Shown: positions 25,744 to 34,455 of the stretch, piece after piece
How positions within the stretch are numbered: position 1 is the first letter of the stretch
How the letters are laid out: each line of letters starts with the position of its first letter
NCBI RefSeq assembly: GCF_003977755.1
Contig: NZ_RQWN01000001.1
Span: forward strand, 822,995 to 886,994
DNA length: 64,000 nucleotides
Origin: Haloterrigena salifodinae
GTDB taxonomy: Archaea > Halobacteriota > Halobacteria > Halobacteriales > Natrialbaceae
Reading direction: 5' to 3'
Made by a program: the position numbers and the translations under genes
Notes under the pieces: model-generated
What the model was told of the DNA's origin: nothing
Databases searched by the model: none
The model's input: the letters and a program-made list of their open reading frames with translations, nothing else

Positions 25744-27180
25744 ATGACAAATAAGAACGACTCGAACGATGGCGTGGCGCGGCGATCGGTACTCGCGGCC
25801 GGTGGCGTGACGACGCTCGGGGCGCTCGTAGGCGGTGTCGGAGCAGCGAACGGATCGACGGTCACCCGGCAGGAGGAGGGCGGTGGAACCGCCGACTCGA
25901 GTCGTGACGTCACGGTGCGACAGGAGTCGGGAAACGCCGTCTATTGGGTGCTTCCTGGCGAACGGCGACTGAGTCCGCAGGTGTTCGGAACGCCGGACAC
26001 CCCGCGGCGGGGGAGCGATCTGCTCGAGTCTCGGATCGAAGAGGCAAAGGGGCTTCCCGAACCGCTGGACGAGGCCATTCCGCAGCTTCTGCAGGATCTG
26101 CCACCGCTGGTGGCCGCACCGGAGGAGGCCCGCAAACCGATCGAGGACGGTGAGTCAGCCGGGATCGCACAAGAACGATTCACCGAACCGACGCTGTACA
26201 GCGACGAGGCCGAGGTGACGAGCGGCTCGTTCGAGATCACCTACGGGGATCGGCAGCCGTACGATCTTCCCGGCGAGCCCGGCGATACGAGCGACGCGGT
26301 CGACTTCAATGCACGGTTTACCGATCCGGCGGGCAACGAGTATGAACTCGAGCACGACCACGTCGTGCAGCCGCCGATTCCGGGCTACGAGACCGGCGGC
26401 GGCGTCCTGTCGGGCGGCTGGCTGCACGGGATCACGGGGACCGGTTCGCCGCTGTTCCCTCGGGTGTACACCTACGGCGCGTCGTGGGGGGTCGGCGACG
26501 TCCGGATCAACGGCGAGGTGGCGACCGAGGACGGGTTCCGCGTCATCCACTTCATGACGACCCAGACGGTCCGCGACGAGCGATACCGGATGGCCGTAGA
26601 CGAGGAGCTGCCGCTCGCGCCGGATGGGACGATCGCCGGACAGGTCCACCACACGCACGGCGTCGTCCTGCCGATCAGGCCGACGCCCGACGGCCCCGTC
26701 TACGACCCGGTGCCGACCGCGATGGAACTGCCGAACGGCGAGACCCAGCCGTTCATCCACGCGATGTGGGAACAGGATAAGATCGTCGAGGGACCGTTCG
26801 CCGACTGGGAGTTCCCCGGACGGGACGACGAAGCGACCTCGGACGCCGAGGAATCGGGGGGCGGAGACGCTGACTTCCGGCTACTCGGCGAGGCGTCGGC
26901 CTGGCAGGGTGCAGCGCCCGAGGCCGTCGCGGGCGAGGAGAATCCGACCCTTCAGCTCGAGGCCGGGACCGAGTACACCCTGATCTGGGAGAACGCTGAC
27001 GGGCTGCAGCACAACTTCGCGATCCAGAACGAGAACGGCGAGGACCTCCTCGCGACCGAGTTCGTCGGAGAAGAAGGGGCCACGCAGACGGCCACGTTCA
27101 CGGCCAGCGAGGAGATGAGCGAGTACTACTGTCAGGTCCATCCCCGGAGCATGCGAGGAGCGATCGAGATCGGGAACTGA
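25744..27180 (+). CDS. Tat-exported protein with C-terminal blue-copper domain
   Basis: 478 residues. Tat signal: Arg14-Arg15 in ARRSVLAAGGVTTLGAL. Residues 50-340 form a large region of unknown fold containing VYWVLPGERRLSPQVFG and LHGITGTGSPLFPRVYTYG, with several His (HDHVVQPP, QVHHTHGVV). After an acidic linker comes a cupredoxin domain (about 370-478) with copper ligands His423 (LQHNF), Cys463, His466 and Met470 (CQVHPRSM). Likely an extracytoplasmic electron carrier fused to a metal- or cofactor-binding part. I do not recognise the large domain. Confidence 0.75.
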   Translation: MTNKNDSNDGVARRSVLAAGGVTTLGALVGGVGAANGSTVTRQEEGGGTADSSRDVTVRQESGNAVYWVLPGERRLSPQVFGTPDTPRRGSDLLESRIEEAKGLPEPLDEAIPQLLQDLPPLVAAPEEARKPIEDGESAGIAQERFTEPTLYSDEAEVTSGSFEITYGDRQPYDLPGEPGDTSDAVDFNARFTDPAGNEYELEHDHVVQPPIPGYETGGGVLSGGWLHGITGTGSPLFPRVYTYGASWGVGDVRINGEVATEDGFRVIHFMTTQTVRDERYRMAVDEELPLAPDGTIAGQVHHTHGVVLPIRPTPDGPVYDPVPTAMELPNGETQPFIHAMWEQDKIVEGPFADWEFPGRDDEATSDAEESGGGDADFRLLGEASAWQGAAPEAVAGEENPTLQLEAGTEYTLIWENADGLQHNFAIQNENGEDLLATEFVGEEGATQTATFTASEEMSEYYCQVHPRSMRGAIEIGN

Positions 27181-27208
27181 CGACCGACGAGAGCGGCTTC
27201 CCGGGCCG

Positions 27209-28816
27209 CTACAGGTCGGCGAAAATCCCGTGGAAGCCGAGTGGGATGTGGTGGGGTGCCGGCGCTCGCGCCAGTTCCTCGAACGTCCCGGCATCGAGAA
27301 CGAGCAGAAACGACCGTTCCGCGGCCGCGTCGAGTACAACCGACAGGATCACGCCGTCGTCCTCGGCAGTCGCGTCGGGCGATTCGACGAAGACCGGTTC
27401 GCCGGCGTAGGTCCCCGGCTCCTCCCACTCGCTCGCGGCGCCGGTCTCGACGTCGACCTTGACCAGCGTGTTCGGAACATCCCGTGGCGGCTTCTCCCGG
27501 TTCCCCACGCCGTAGGCGTACCGGTACGGTTCGGCGTTCACTCGGTCGTAGTTGATCCCGGGCAACTCGATCGGTCCCTCGTAGAGCGCCTCCCGAGAGA
27601 CCGTCTCGCCGAGCCGAAACCGATCGAGTCGTCCCCCGTCGGGCGAGTACCCCTCCGATCGAATCGCCTCGAGGTAGAGGTCCTCGACGATCGAGGCGTC
27701 GTCGTAGGCGACAACGTCGACGACGAGATCATCCCTGTCCTCGAAGGCGTTGACGTGGTGAAATGCGAAGAACGCGTCTGTCTTGTGGGTACTGACCACC
27801 TCACCGGTTGCGCGCTCGATCACGAGGAATCGCGTCCCCCGATCGGGAACCCACTCGTAGTTCTCGATGAACGGCCGATCCCGCACGAGGAACTCGAGCG
27901 GGTCGACGACGAAGGGAAACTCCACGAGGATCACGTACCGGTCGGTCAACCCGAAACTGTGCATGTACGCCGGCCGGTCCCGGGAGACGGTGGCGAAGAC
28001 GTCCCGCTCGTGCTCGCCGTCGGGCATCCGGAATACCCGGTACTCGCTCGTCTGCGAGAGGTCCGTCACGTAGTTGATCGTCTCCCCGTCGTCCCGGTGA
28101 GGGTGCGCGGTCGTCAGGTCACCGAGGTCGGTCCCGTCGGCGACGACGCCCAGCGTCTCGAGCGTCTCCGGATCGAACTCGACCGGTATGGGGGTCTCGG
28201 TCATCGCACGGAACCGGTCCGCGTGGGTCGCGACGCTGACGTTCGCATTGTCGGTCGTCGTGTCGGAGAACAACGTGAAGAACCGCTCCCAGATCCGTCG
28301 ACAGGGATCCGTGGCGAATTCGCGGTAGCCGAGTTCACCCTCGTCCGTCGCGTGCTCGTACGCTCGCGTCTCGAGGAATCGGTTCGAGTACGTCACGGCG
28401 CCGTCGTCGATCGTGAACCGGTGGAGCATCGCGAAGCCGTCGAACCAGTGACGCAGGTGCCGGTCGCCGACCTCGAATTTCGCTGGTCCGGTTCGCAGCA
28501 GCGTTCCTTCCAGCCACGACGGGAACGTCCCCTCGACCGGCAGGGACCGGTCGGCGACTTCGCGCTCGAGCGATCGGAATCCCGGGTGTCGCTCGTCGAC
28601 CGAGGCGGTACCGGACGATTCGGAACCACCGATACAGCCGCCGAGAAGCGCCCCCGCTGCGACGGTGCCGGTCCCGAGCACGTCGCGTCGGTCGAGCGCG
28701 GCCGACGCGGTCGACTCCCGATCGCCTCGCTCGACCGATCGGTTCGCGTCGCCGTCGTTATCATCGGTCGTTCGGTCGTTCGAGCATCGATCAGCGGGCC
28801 GATGTTCAGGAGACAT
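27209..28816 (-). CDS. carotenoid cleavage oxygenase with Tat lipoprotein signal
   Basis: 535 residues, RPE65/carotenoid oxygenase family. The four iron-binding His are visible in TAHPHRDD, AYMHSFGLTD, FFAFHHVNAF and the final LGFHGIFADL. Members cut a carotenoid double bond with O2, for instance beta-carotene to retinal. The first 61 residues carry Arg43-Arg44 (LDRRDVLG) and lipobox LLGGC61, so the enzyme would be exported folded and lipid-anchored, which is unusual for a carotenoid oxygenase but fits a substrate in the membrane. A Bat-like regulator lies immediately upstream, as expected for retinal or carotenoid genes. Confidence 0.88.
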   Translation of the reverse strand: MSPEHRPADRCSNDRTTDDNDGDANRSVERGDRESTASAALDRRDVLGTGTVAAGALLGGCIGGSESSGTASVDERHPGFRSLEREVADRSLPVEGTFPSWLEGTLLRTGPAKFEVGDRHLRHWFDGFAMLHRFTIDDGAVTYSNRFLETRAYEHATDEGELGYREFATDPCRRIWERFFTLFSDTTTDNANVSVATHADRFRAMTETPIPVEFDPETLETLGVVADGTDLGDLTTAHPHRDDGETINYVTDLSQTSEYRVFRMPDGEHERDVFATVSRDRPAYMHSFGLTDRYVILVEFPFVVDPLEFLVRDRPFIENYEWVPDRGTRFLVIERATGEVVSTHKTDAFFAFHHVNAFEDRDDLVVDVVAYDDASIVEDLYLEAIRSEGYSPDGGRLDRFRLGETVSREALYEGPIELPGINYDRVNAEPYRYAYGVGNREKPPRDVPNTLVKVDVETGAASEWEEPGTYAGEPVFVESPDATAEDDGVILSVVLDAAAERSFLLVLDAGTFEELARAPAPHHIPLGFHGIFADL

Positions 28817-28896
28817 CAACTGGACGTAACACCCGTCTCTTCGAGTAAACTGGCCCAAGAGCTTGGGATCGCGTGGGAGACGCGGAACCTGGACGC

Positions 28897-29541
28897 TCAG
28901 TCGAGTCGATCGCCGTCCGCCCCGGTCAAGTGCCACTTGACCAGTTTGGCTTGGCCGCGACGGAGGACGCCGCTCACCGTCGATTCGTCGACGCCGAGCG
29001 TTCCCGCGACCCTGTCGAGCGTACACTCCCGTGGAACCTCGAAGTAGCCTTCCCGGAGCGCCGCTTGGAGCGTCGCCCGCTGCCTGTCGGTGAGCAGCGT
29101 CGCGGTCTCGTCGGCCTCGACGAGCGACTGGAGTTCGTACCGGAGGTTCGCGTCCTCGAGCATCGCCCGCAGCCCGTCGAACTCGTCGCGCGTCCCCGTG
29201 AAGTCCAGTTCGTACCAGCCGGCGCGGACGACGATCGGAAATTCGGGCGGAAGCGAGGCCGATTCGACGAACTCGTACAGCGCCGTCTCGATCGTTTCGT
29301 ACTTCGAGAGCGATCGGTCGTCCGTCACCGCCAGCCGCTCGTGGGCTTCGATCGACGGATGGGTCGCGATCGCTCCCGAAACCTCCCGCGGGTTCTCGGC
29401 AACCACTTCGCCCAGTTCCACTGCCCTGTCGCCGGTTCGGACTCCCGACAGGAGACGGAAGGTGACGCTCGGGAACGAGCGAGAGACCTCCGCGACCCAC
29501 GCGTCCTCGGGGAGACGTATCCGCAGCGACGCCGTGATCAT
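28897..29541 (-). CDS. Bat-like HTH transcription regulator
   Basis: 214 residues of the bacterio-opsin-activator family. The N-terminal 140 residues form the sensor half; the HTH_10 domain (about 155-205) reads LTDRQRATLQAALREGYFEVPR and TLDRVAGTLGVDESTVSGVLRRGQ, the usual signature. Such proteins activate or repress nearby metabolic genes, classically bop and carotenoid genes in response to light or oxygen. It is encoded 80 bases upstream of the carotenoid oxygenase on the same strand, a likely target. Confidence 0.88.
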   Translation of the reverse strand: MITASLRIRLPEDAWVAEVSRSFPSVTFRLLSGVRTGDRAVELGEVVAENPREVSGAIATHPSIEAHERLAVTDDRSLSKYETIETALYEFVESASLPPEFPIVVRAGWYELDFTGTRDEFDGLRAMLEDANLRYELQSLVEADETATLLTDRQRATLQAALREGYFEVPRECTLDRVAGTLGVDESTVSGVLRRGQAKLVKWHLTGADGDRLD

Positions 29542-29601
29542 CCCGTTGTGGGATAGTACGTCTCGGAGCGCCCAACAGTTTGGGGGTAGGTATCACCTAA
29601 C

Positions 29602-31464
29602 TTACGACGAAACGACCGGGTCGCCAAGTCGGATCCCCATCGGTGCCGGCCCGGGCGTCTCGAGCCCGCGAGCGTAGCCCAGATAGAGGGCGCTATTGAC
29701 GATCCCGATGTGGCTGAACGCCTGCGGGTAGTTCCCGAGATGCGCACCGGTCTCAGGGTCGATCTCCTCCGCGACGAGTCCGAGCGGGTTCAGATACGAA
29801 CGCAGCGTCTCGAATCGAGACTGCGCTTCCTCCACGCGCCCGGAGAGCGCGAGCGCGTCGATCAGCCAGCACGAACAGAGGACGAACGCCCCCTCGTCTC
29901 CCGGGAGACCGTCGTCGCCGTCGTATCGCCGGACGAACGCGTCGTCCTCGACTAGCGTCGTCTCGATCGCGTCGATCGTCCCTCGAATGCGGTCGTCGCC
30001 GAAGGGCAGAAAGCCGACGACCGGGAGCAATAGGCCGGTTGCGTCGAGCGCGTCCGATCCGTAGGACTGGACGAATGCGCCGGTCTCGTCGTCGTAGCCG
30101 TTCTCGAGGACGTCGCCTCGGATCGTCTCCCGAGCGTCCCGCCACTCCTCGAGCGGCGCGTCGTGGCCCCCGTCGATCGCGATCGAGAGCCCCCGGTCGA
30201 GAGCGCTCCAGCACATCGCCTTCGAGAAGACGAAGTGATCGTCTCCGCCGCGGACCTCCCAGATACCTGCGTCGGGCTCAGTCCAGATCTCGCGGACGTA
30301 CTCGACGATATCGTGGATTCGCACCCACTCGTCGGCGTCCAGTTCGCGTCCGTACTGGCGCATCTCGTCGACGGCGAGCAGGAGTTCCCCGTAGGTGTCG
30401 TGTTGGCGCTGCTCGGCGGCCCCGTTGCCGATTCGCACGGGACGGGACCCGCGATAGCCCTCGAAGTGATCCAGTTCCCGCTCCTCGAGGGTCGATTCGC
30501 CGTGGAGGCCGTACAGCGGCTGGATCGCCGCCGGATCGTCGGTCTGGCAGAGGTCCATGAACCAGTCGAAGTAGTCGACCGCCTCGTCGGCGGTACCGAG
30601 GTTCATCAGCGCCTGGACGGTAAACCCCGCGTCCCGGAGCCAGTTGAATCGGTAGTCCCAGTTGCGGACGCCGCCGATGTCTTCGGGCAACGAGGTGGTC
30701 GGGGCGGCGGCGATCCCGCCCGACTCGGCGTGGGTCAGGAGTTTGAGGACGAGTTCGGAGCGAACGACCGCGTCGTGCCACGGTCCCTCGAACGCGCAGT
30801 CGTCCTCGGGATCGCAGTCGTGAGCCCGGTCGGTCCAGAACTGGATCGTCTCGGCTAATGCGGCGTCCGGGTCCGTATCCGCGTCCTCGGCGCCCGTACA
30901 CCGGAGCATGAACCACGCTTCGTCGGCCGCCTCGAGCGACGCCTCGCCGGTGATCCGACCGCGATCGTCGTCGATTTCGAGGTCGATCGGACTCTCGAGC
31001 AGCGTCCGTTCCTCGTCGCCCTCGGCGAGGACGCCGCCGTCGACCCGTTCGATCGATGTCTCCGCGCGGCCGTAATCGAACCGCGGCTCGAGTTCGATCT
31101 CGACCTCGACGTTCCCGTCTGCGCAGGCGAGTTTCCGGTAGAGAACCTTCTTCGGGTGGTCGGTCCGCCCGGCCGGCGGCAGGAAGTCCGTCACCGTCCC
31201 GTCGTCGGTCCGGAACGTCGTCTCGAGGACGTTCGTGTCGTCGACGTACCGCCGCTCAGTCTCGAAGGAGTCGGTCGGGGCGATCCGAAAGCGGCCCCCG
31301 CGCTCGGCGTCGAGGATCGCGGCAAGGATGCTCGGCGACTCGAGGTGGGGAAACGGGAACCAGTCGATCGAGCCGTCCGGCGCAACGAGCGCGCACGTCT
31401 CGAGGTTTCCGACGACACCGTAGGTCTCGATCGGCGGATAGGCGTCGGATTCAGTCACCGACAT
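29602..31464 (-). CDS. GH15 glucoamylase/trehalase-type glycoside hydrolase
   Basis: 620 residues. An N-terminal beta-sandwich (to about 240) precedes the alpha/alpha-barrel with GGVRNWDYRFNWLRDA, GIWEVRGGDDHFVFSK (general acid Glu) and AEEIDPETGAHLGNYPQAFSH (general base Glu), all GH15 hallmarks. It releases glucose from alpha-1,4-glucans or splits trehalose; sequence alone does not decide. No signal peptide, so cytoplasmic, working on internal glycogen-like polymer or trehalose. Start ATG 31464 (MSVTESDAYPPIETYG) fits the conserved beginning; longer versions add non-family residues. Confidence 0.9.
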   Translation of the reverse strand: MSVTESDAYPPIETYGVVGNLETCALVAPDGSIDWFPFPHLESPSILAAILDAERGGRFRIAPTDSFETERRYVDDTNVLETTFRTDDGTVTDFLPPAGRTDHPKKVLYRKLACADGNVEVEIELEPRFDYGRAETSIERVDGGVLAEGDEERTLLESPIDLEIDDDRGRITGEASLEAADEAWFMLRCTGAEDADTDPDAALAETIQFWTDRAHDCDPEDDCAFEGPWHDAVVRSELVLKLLTHAESGGIAAAPTTSLPEDIGGVRNWDYRFNWLRDAGFTVQALMNLGTADEAVDYFDWFMDLCQTDDPAAIQPLYGLHGESTLEERELDHFEGYRGSRPVRIGNGAAEQRQHDTYGELLLAVDEMRQYGRELDADEWVRIHDIVEYVREIWTEPDAGIWEVRGGDDHFVFSKAMCWSALDRGLSIAIDGGHDAPLEEWRDARETIRGDVLENGYDDETGAFVQSYGSDALDATGLLLPVVGFLPFGDDRIRGTIDAIETTLVEDDAFVRRYDGDDGLPGDEGAFVLCSCWLIDALALSGRVEEAQSRFETLRSYLNPLGLVAEEIDPETGAHLGNYPQAFSHIGIVNSALYLGYARGLETPGPAPMGIRLGDPVVSS

Positions 31465-31636
31465 CACCTGCGGCTCGGACCGGACCGGGGAACGAAACGC
31501 GATCGAGCGGCGAGTCGATGCGCATGGCACACCGTTCGACGACGAACAGGAAAAAAGCGAACCGCGCAGGGACCGAGTCTCGAGCCGAACGCCGCTCTCG
31601 CGGTAGGCAGTGCGAGCCCGCTCTCGCTGTCTCGGA

Positions 31637-32446
31637 CTACAACTCCGGCGGCTCGAACGTGTTCGGCGGACCGGTGGGCGCGAGGGTCTGTCCCGTCACG
31701 AACGAGGCGGCGTCGCTCGCGAGGAAGCGGACGAGGTCGGCGACCTCGTGGGGAGATCCGAACTCTCGAGCGACCGGCTCTCGGTCCGGAACCTCGTCGA
31801 GGCCGTACGCCTCGCGAACGGGCGGCGTCGCGATGAACCCGGGCTCGACCGCGTTCACGCGAACGTCATCCTCGGCCCACTCGGCGGCCAGCGTTCGGGT
31901 GAGTACGCTGACCCCCGCCTTCGCGGCGCTGTACGGACCCATTCCGGCGACGCCGTAGCGACCGGCCATACTGGACGTGTTGACGATCGCTCCGCCGTCG
32001 CTCCGGAGCGCGTCGGCGAACGCGCGGGTGACGTTGTACGTACCCGTGAGGTTCACCTCGACGACCCCCTCCCAGCCCTCGGGCTCTACCTCCTGCAGTG
32101 GTCCGCCGTCGCCGGCTCCGCCCGCGTTGTTGACGAGGAGGTCGACGGCGTCGAACTCCTCGAGCGTCGCCTCGGCGAGCGCCTCAACCGAGTCGCGATC
32201 GGTGACGTCGCACTCGACGGGATGGACCGACCCGGGGAGGTCCGCCCCGTTGAGTTCGTCCGCGACGGCCTCGACGTCGTCCCGCGTTCGCGAACAGATG
32301 ACGACATCAGCGCCGTCCGCGACGAACGTCTCGGTGATCGCCCGGCCGATACCGCTCGAGGCGCCCGTCACAACGGCCGTCTCACCGGCGACGCTGGAGT
32401 GATCGCGAACGGACTCCGTCGTTCGAGGTTCGTCTGCTACTGGCAT
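31637..32446 (-). CDS. short-chain dehydrogenase/reductase
   Basis: 269 residues, classical SDR: cofactor motif TGASSGIGRA, NNAG-type text NNAGGAGDGG, catalytic Ser in NTSSMAG and YSAAK. Acidic residues after the second strand are missing (VICSRTRDDV), which favours NADP(H). It oxidises or reduces a keto or hydroxy group on an unknown substrate. It stands alone between the GH15 gene and an opposite HTH gene, so operon context gives no substrate. Confidence 0.88.
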   Translation of the reverse strand: MPVADEPRTTESVRDHSSVAGETAVVTGASSGIGRAITETFVADGADVVICSRTRDDVEAVADELNGADLPGSVHPVECDVTDRDSVEALAEATLEEFDAVDLLVNNAGGAGDGGPLQEVEPEGWEGVVEVNLTGTYNVTRAFADALRSDGGAIVNTSSMAGRYGVAGMGPYSAAKAGVSVLTRTLAAEWAEDDVRVNAVEPGFIATPPVREAYGLDEVPDREPVAREFGSPHEVADLVRFLASDAASFVTGQTLAPTGPPNTFEPPEL

Positions 32447-32647
32447 CGCGCACGCTATCGTTCCTTGGGGGAAAAGCCCCTACCGGCTGTGGGCGGATCG
32501 CACACAGTCGGTTTCGAGTGAGAGTGTAGCCGAGGTATCGATCAGCGATGGAGCCAGCCGCCCGGACCTACTGCGATCCTCGGTCGCCGATGATCGGTCC
32601 TCGCGACGGCTGAAAGCCTTTACTGCGGGGCCGGTGTATCGGCGTCA

Positions 32648-33205
32648 ATGGTATCTTCCGACGTGGAACTCGCGGTGTACCGCTGTGAGTCCTGTGGCGA
32701 CTATCAGCTGGGCAGCGCGGCGATGACGTGCTGTGACGAGTCGATGACGGAAGTCGACGACACCGTTCCGATCGAAACGCCGGACGAGAAGCGTCTCATG
32801 CGGACCGTCTTCGGGATCTCCGAGACCGAACTCGAGATCTGTCGGTGTCTGATGGCCGAACCGGAGATCACCGTCAACGAACTCGCATCGATGGTCGACC
32901 GGGATCGGAGCGTCGTCACCAGACACCTCACCGATCTGGTCGAGTTCGGCATCGTCGAGAAACAGTCGCGCGTCCTTTCCGACGGGGGACGCGTCAACGT
33001 CTACTCGCACCGGTCGGTCGACGCGGTCCGCCGACAGTTCAAGCTCGGCCTCTACACGTGGATGATCGAGGCCGTCGACGTGATCGACGATCTCAGCGAG
33101 GAGAAGGTCTCGCTGCTGGTACAGGGTGACGATCCAGAGACGGAGCGCAGTCAGATCATCGTCGATCGGGACGACACCGACGACTCCGAGAGAGATCAAG
33201 TATAA
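32648..33205 (+). CDS. zinc-ribbon winged-HTH regulator
   Basis: 185 residues. A zinc ribbon at the N-terminus (CESCGDY, then CCDESM) is followed by a winged helix (about 58-125) of the TrmB/MarR kind with ITVNELASMVDRDRSVVTRHL as recognition region and a basic wing. The acidic C-terminus may dimerise. Probably a DNA-binding regulator; the target is unknown. TTTACTG lies about 30 bases before ATG 32648. Confidence 0.8.
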   Translation: MVSSDVELAVYRCESCGDYQLGSAAMTCCDESMTEVDDTVPIETPDEKRLMRTVFGISETELEICRCLMAEPEITVNELASMVDRDRSVVTRHLTDLVEFGIVEKQSRVLSDGGRVNVYSHRSVDAVRRQFKLGLYTWMIEAVDVIDDLSEEKVSLLVQGDDPETERSQIIVDRDDTDDSERDQV

Positions 33206-33395
33206 CGACACGCTCACGGTGAGCGACAACGAGCCGACCTCCCTCGCGAAACGACACGGCCTCGACGAGACAGACGACCGTCTGGACACCGTTTCGGACC
33301 CGCCGTCGTCGCTGGCCGCTTCGCGGCCGGACAGGAGTAACGAACGCGTTAGACTACGGATTCCGATCAGCAACGAGAGAACCGCGTCCTGCCGG

Positions 33396-33701
33396 TTACA
33401 GTTCGACCGGCGACGCGGACTCGACGTCGAATCGAGTGACCTCCGGGTCGCCCGAAAGCAACTCCGGGAGCGCGTCTTCGAACGCCTCGAAGTGGTCGGT
33501 CTCCGCGTGCACACCGAAGGCGGCTTCGTTCTCGTATCGTTCGAAGAACCGGAACACGTTCGGATCCTCGGCGTCCGTCGCGACCCGATAGTCGACGACG
33601 CCGTCTTCCTCACGGGAGCTTTCGGCGAGGTCCTGTACGAGTTCGAGGGCTTCGTCGCGGTGGTCCGGATCGACTGGAAACGTCGCGTGAATGACGAGCA
33701 T
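33396..33701 (-). CDS. antibiotic biosynthesis monooxygenase (ABM) domain protein
   Basis: 101 residues forming a ferredoxin-like ABM fold: MLVIHATFPVDPDHRDEALEL, then GVVDYRVATDAEDPNVFRFFERYENEAAFGVHAETDHF. The motif FFERYENEAAF-x-H-x3-DHF is the family core. Related proteins (YgiN, LsrG) act on quinones or quorum molecules without cofactor, or are simple stress proteins. Start ATG 33701 fits the usual first strand. Cytoplasmic. Confidence 0.85.
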   Translation of the reverse strand: MLVIHATFPVDPDHRDEALELVQDLAESSREEDGVVDYRVATDAEDPNVFRFFERYENEAAFGVHAETDHFEAFEDALPELLSGDPEVTRFDVESASPVEL

Positions 33702-33802
33702 CGCACGGACTTCGACCGACGAACAAAAAAGTTCTATCCCGGGTGTGCGTCCGTCGTGCATCCCGTCGAACATCGAATGGCCGCCGACGGTTCTCGCATT
33801 CG

Positions 33803-34140
33803 TTACCGCTGTTCGTCGCCGAGCACCTTCGCGTCGTCTGACACCGGATCCCATGCCGTGTTAAACGGCGGCGCGTACGCAAGATCGTAGTTCTCCAGTT
33901 CGAAGACGGTAGCGCGCTCCGTGACCGCCGCCACGATCGCGTGACTGCGGTGGACCGTCCCTTCCCGTACTCGCTGACGAGACTCGTACCGAGGACGCGT
34001 CCCGAGTCCCGATTCGCGGTCAACGTGATCGTCACGGTTCCCCCGGTCGAGGTAGTAGCCCGCGCGACTTCATGCCGACCGTCTCGCTGACCGGATCGAA
34101 GCCGGACGACCCGACGTTGGATTCGCGTTCGTGCAGCTGA
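33803..34140 (-). pseudogene. C-terminal relic of an FAD-dependent NADH oxidase / disulfide reductase
   Basis: Read backward across frames it gives FDPVSETVGMKSR, then GYYLDRG, GTVTITLTANRDSGRVLG, SLVSEYGK, and in a third frame RSHAIVAAVTERATVFELEN and YDLAYAPPFNTAWDPV before a stop at 33803. This is the dimerisation end of Nox/CoA-disulfide-reductase-like enzymes (their end reads DLAYAPPFSPVWDPV). At least two frame changes separate the pieces and nothing of the FAD and NAD domains remains upstream. Not functional. Confidence 0.82.
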
Positions 34141-34455
34141 TCCTCGCGACTGTGCAGGCGTCGTGCACACCCTCTCAACCGTTTTAGAGGGGACCGAACT
34201 AGCATCGATCGCACCGGTAGCTCCGGTGTGCGACCGTCGCGGTCGCGGGGATGGAAACCCGGCTCGCCGGGTTGCAACGGCGAACTGCAGTGGTGCCCCG
34301 CGGTCATTGAGGCACGGGCCGCGGGGACCGCCCGCCGTCCGGTCGTCGATCGGCCATCCGTACCGGACAGCGACCCACCAGATCTATCGGTTCGAAAACG
34401 AGCACTGTCGAGATTCTCGCTGACCGCCGCAATCGGTCCGACACCGATCCGCCGC
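34141..34455. other. intergenic segment with successive stable hairpins
   Basis: No gene seen. Four inverted repeats follow each other: CACCGG/CCGGTG around 34212-34228; CGACCG-TCG-CGGTCG at 34231-34245; AACCCGG-CTCG-CCGGGTT at 34256-34273; CCCCGCGG/CCGCGGGG with a 15-base loop around 34302-34332. The run could be a structured RNA or, less interestingly, decayed sequence. Promoter and strand are not clear. Confidence 0.4.
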
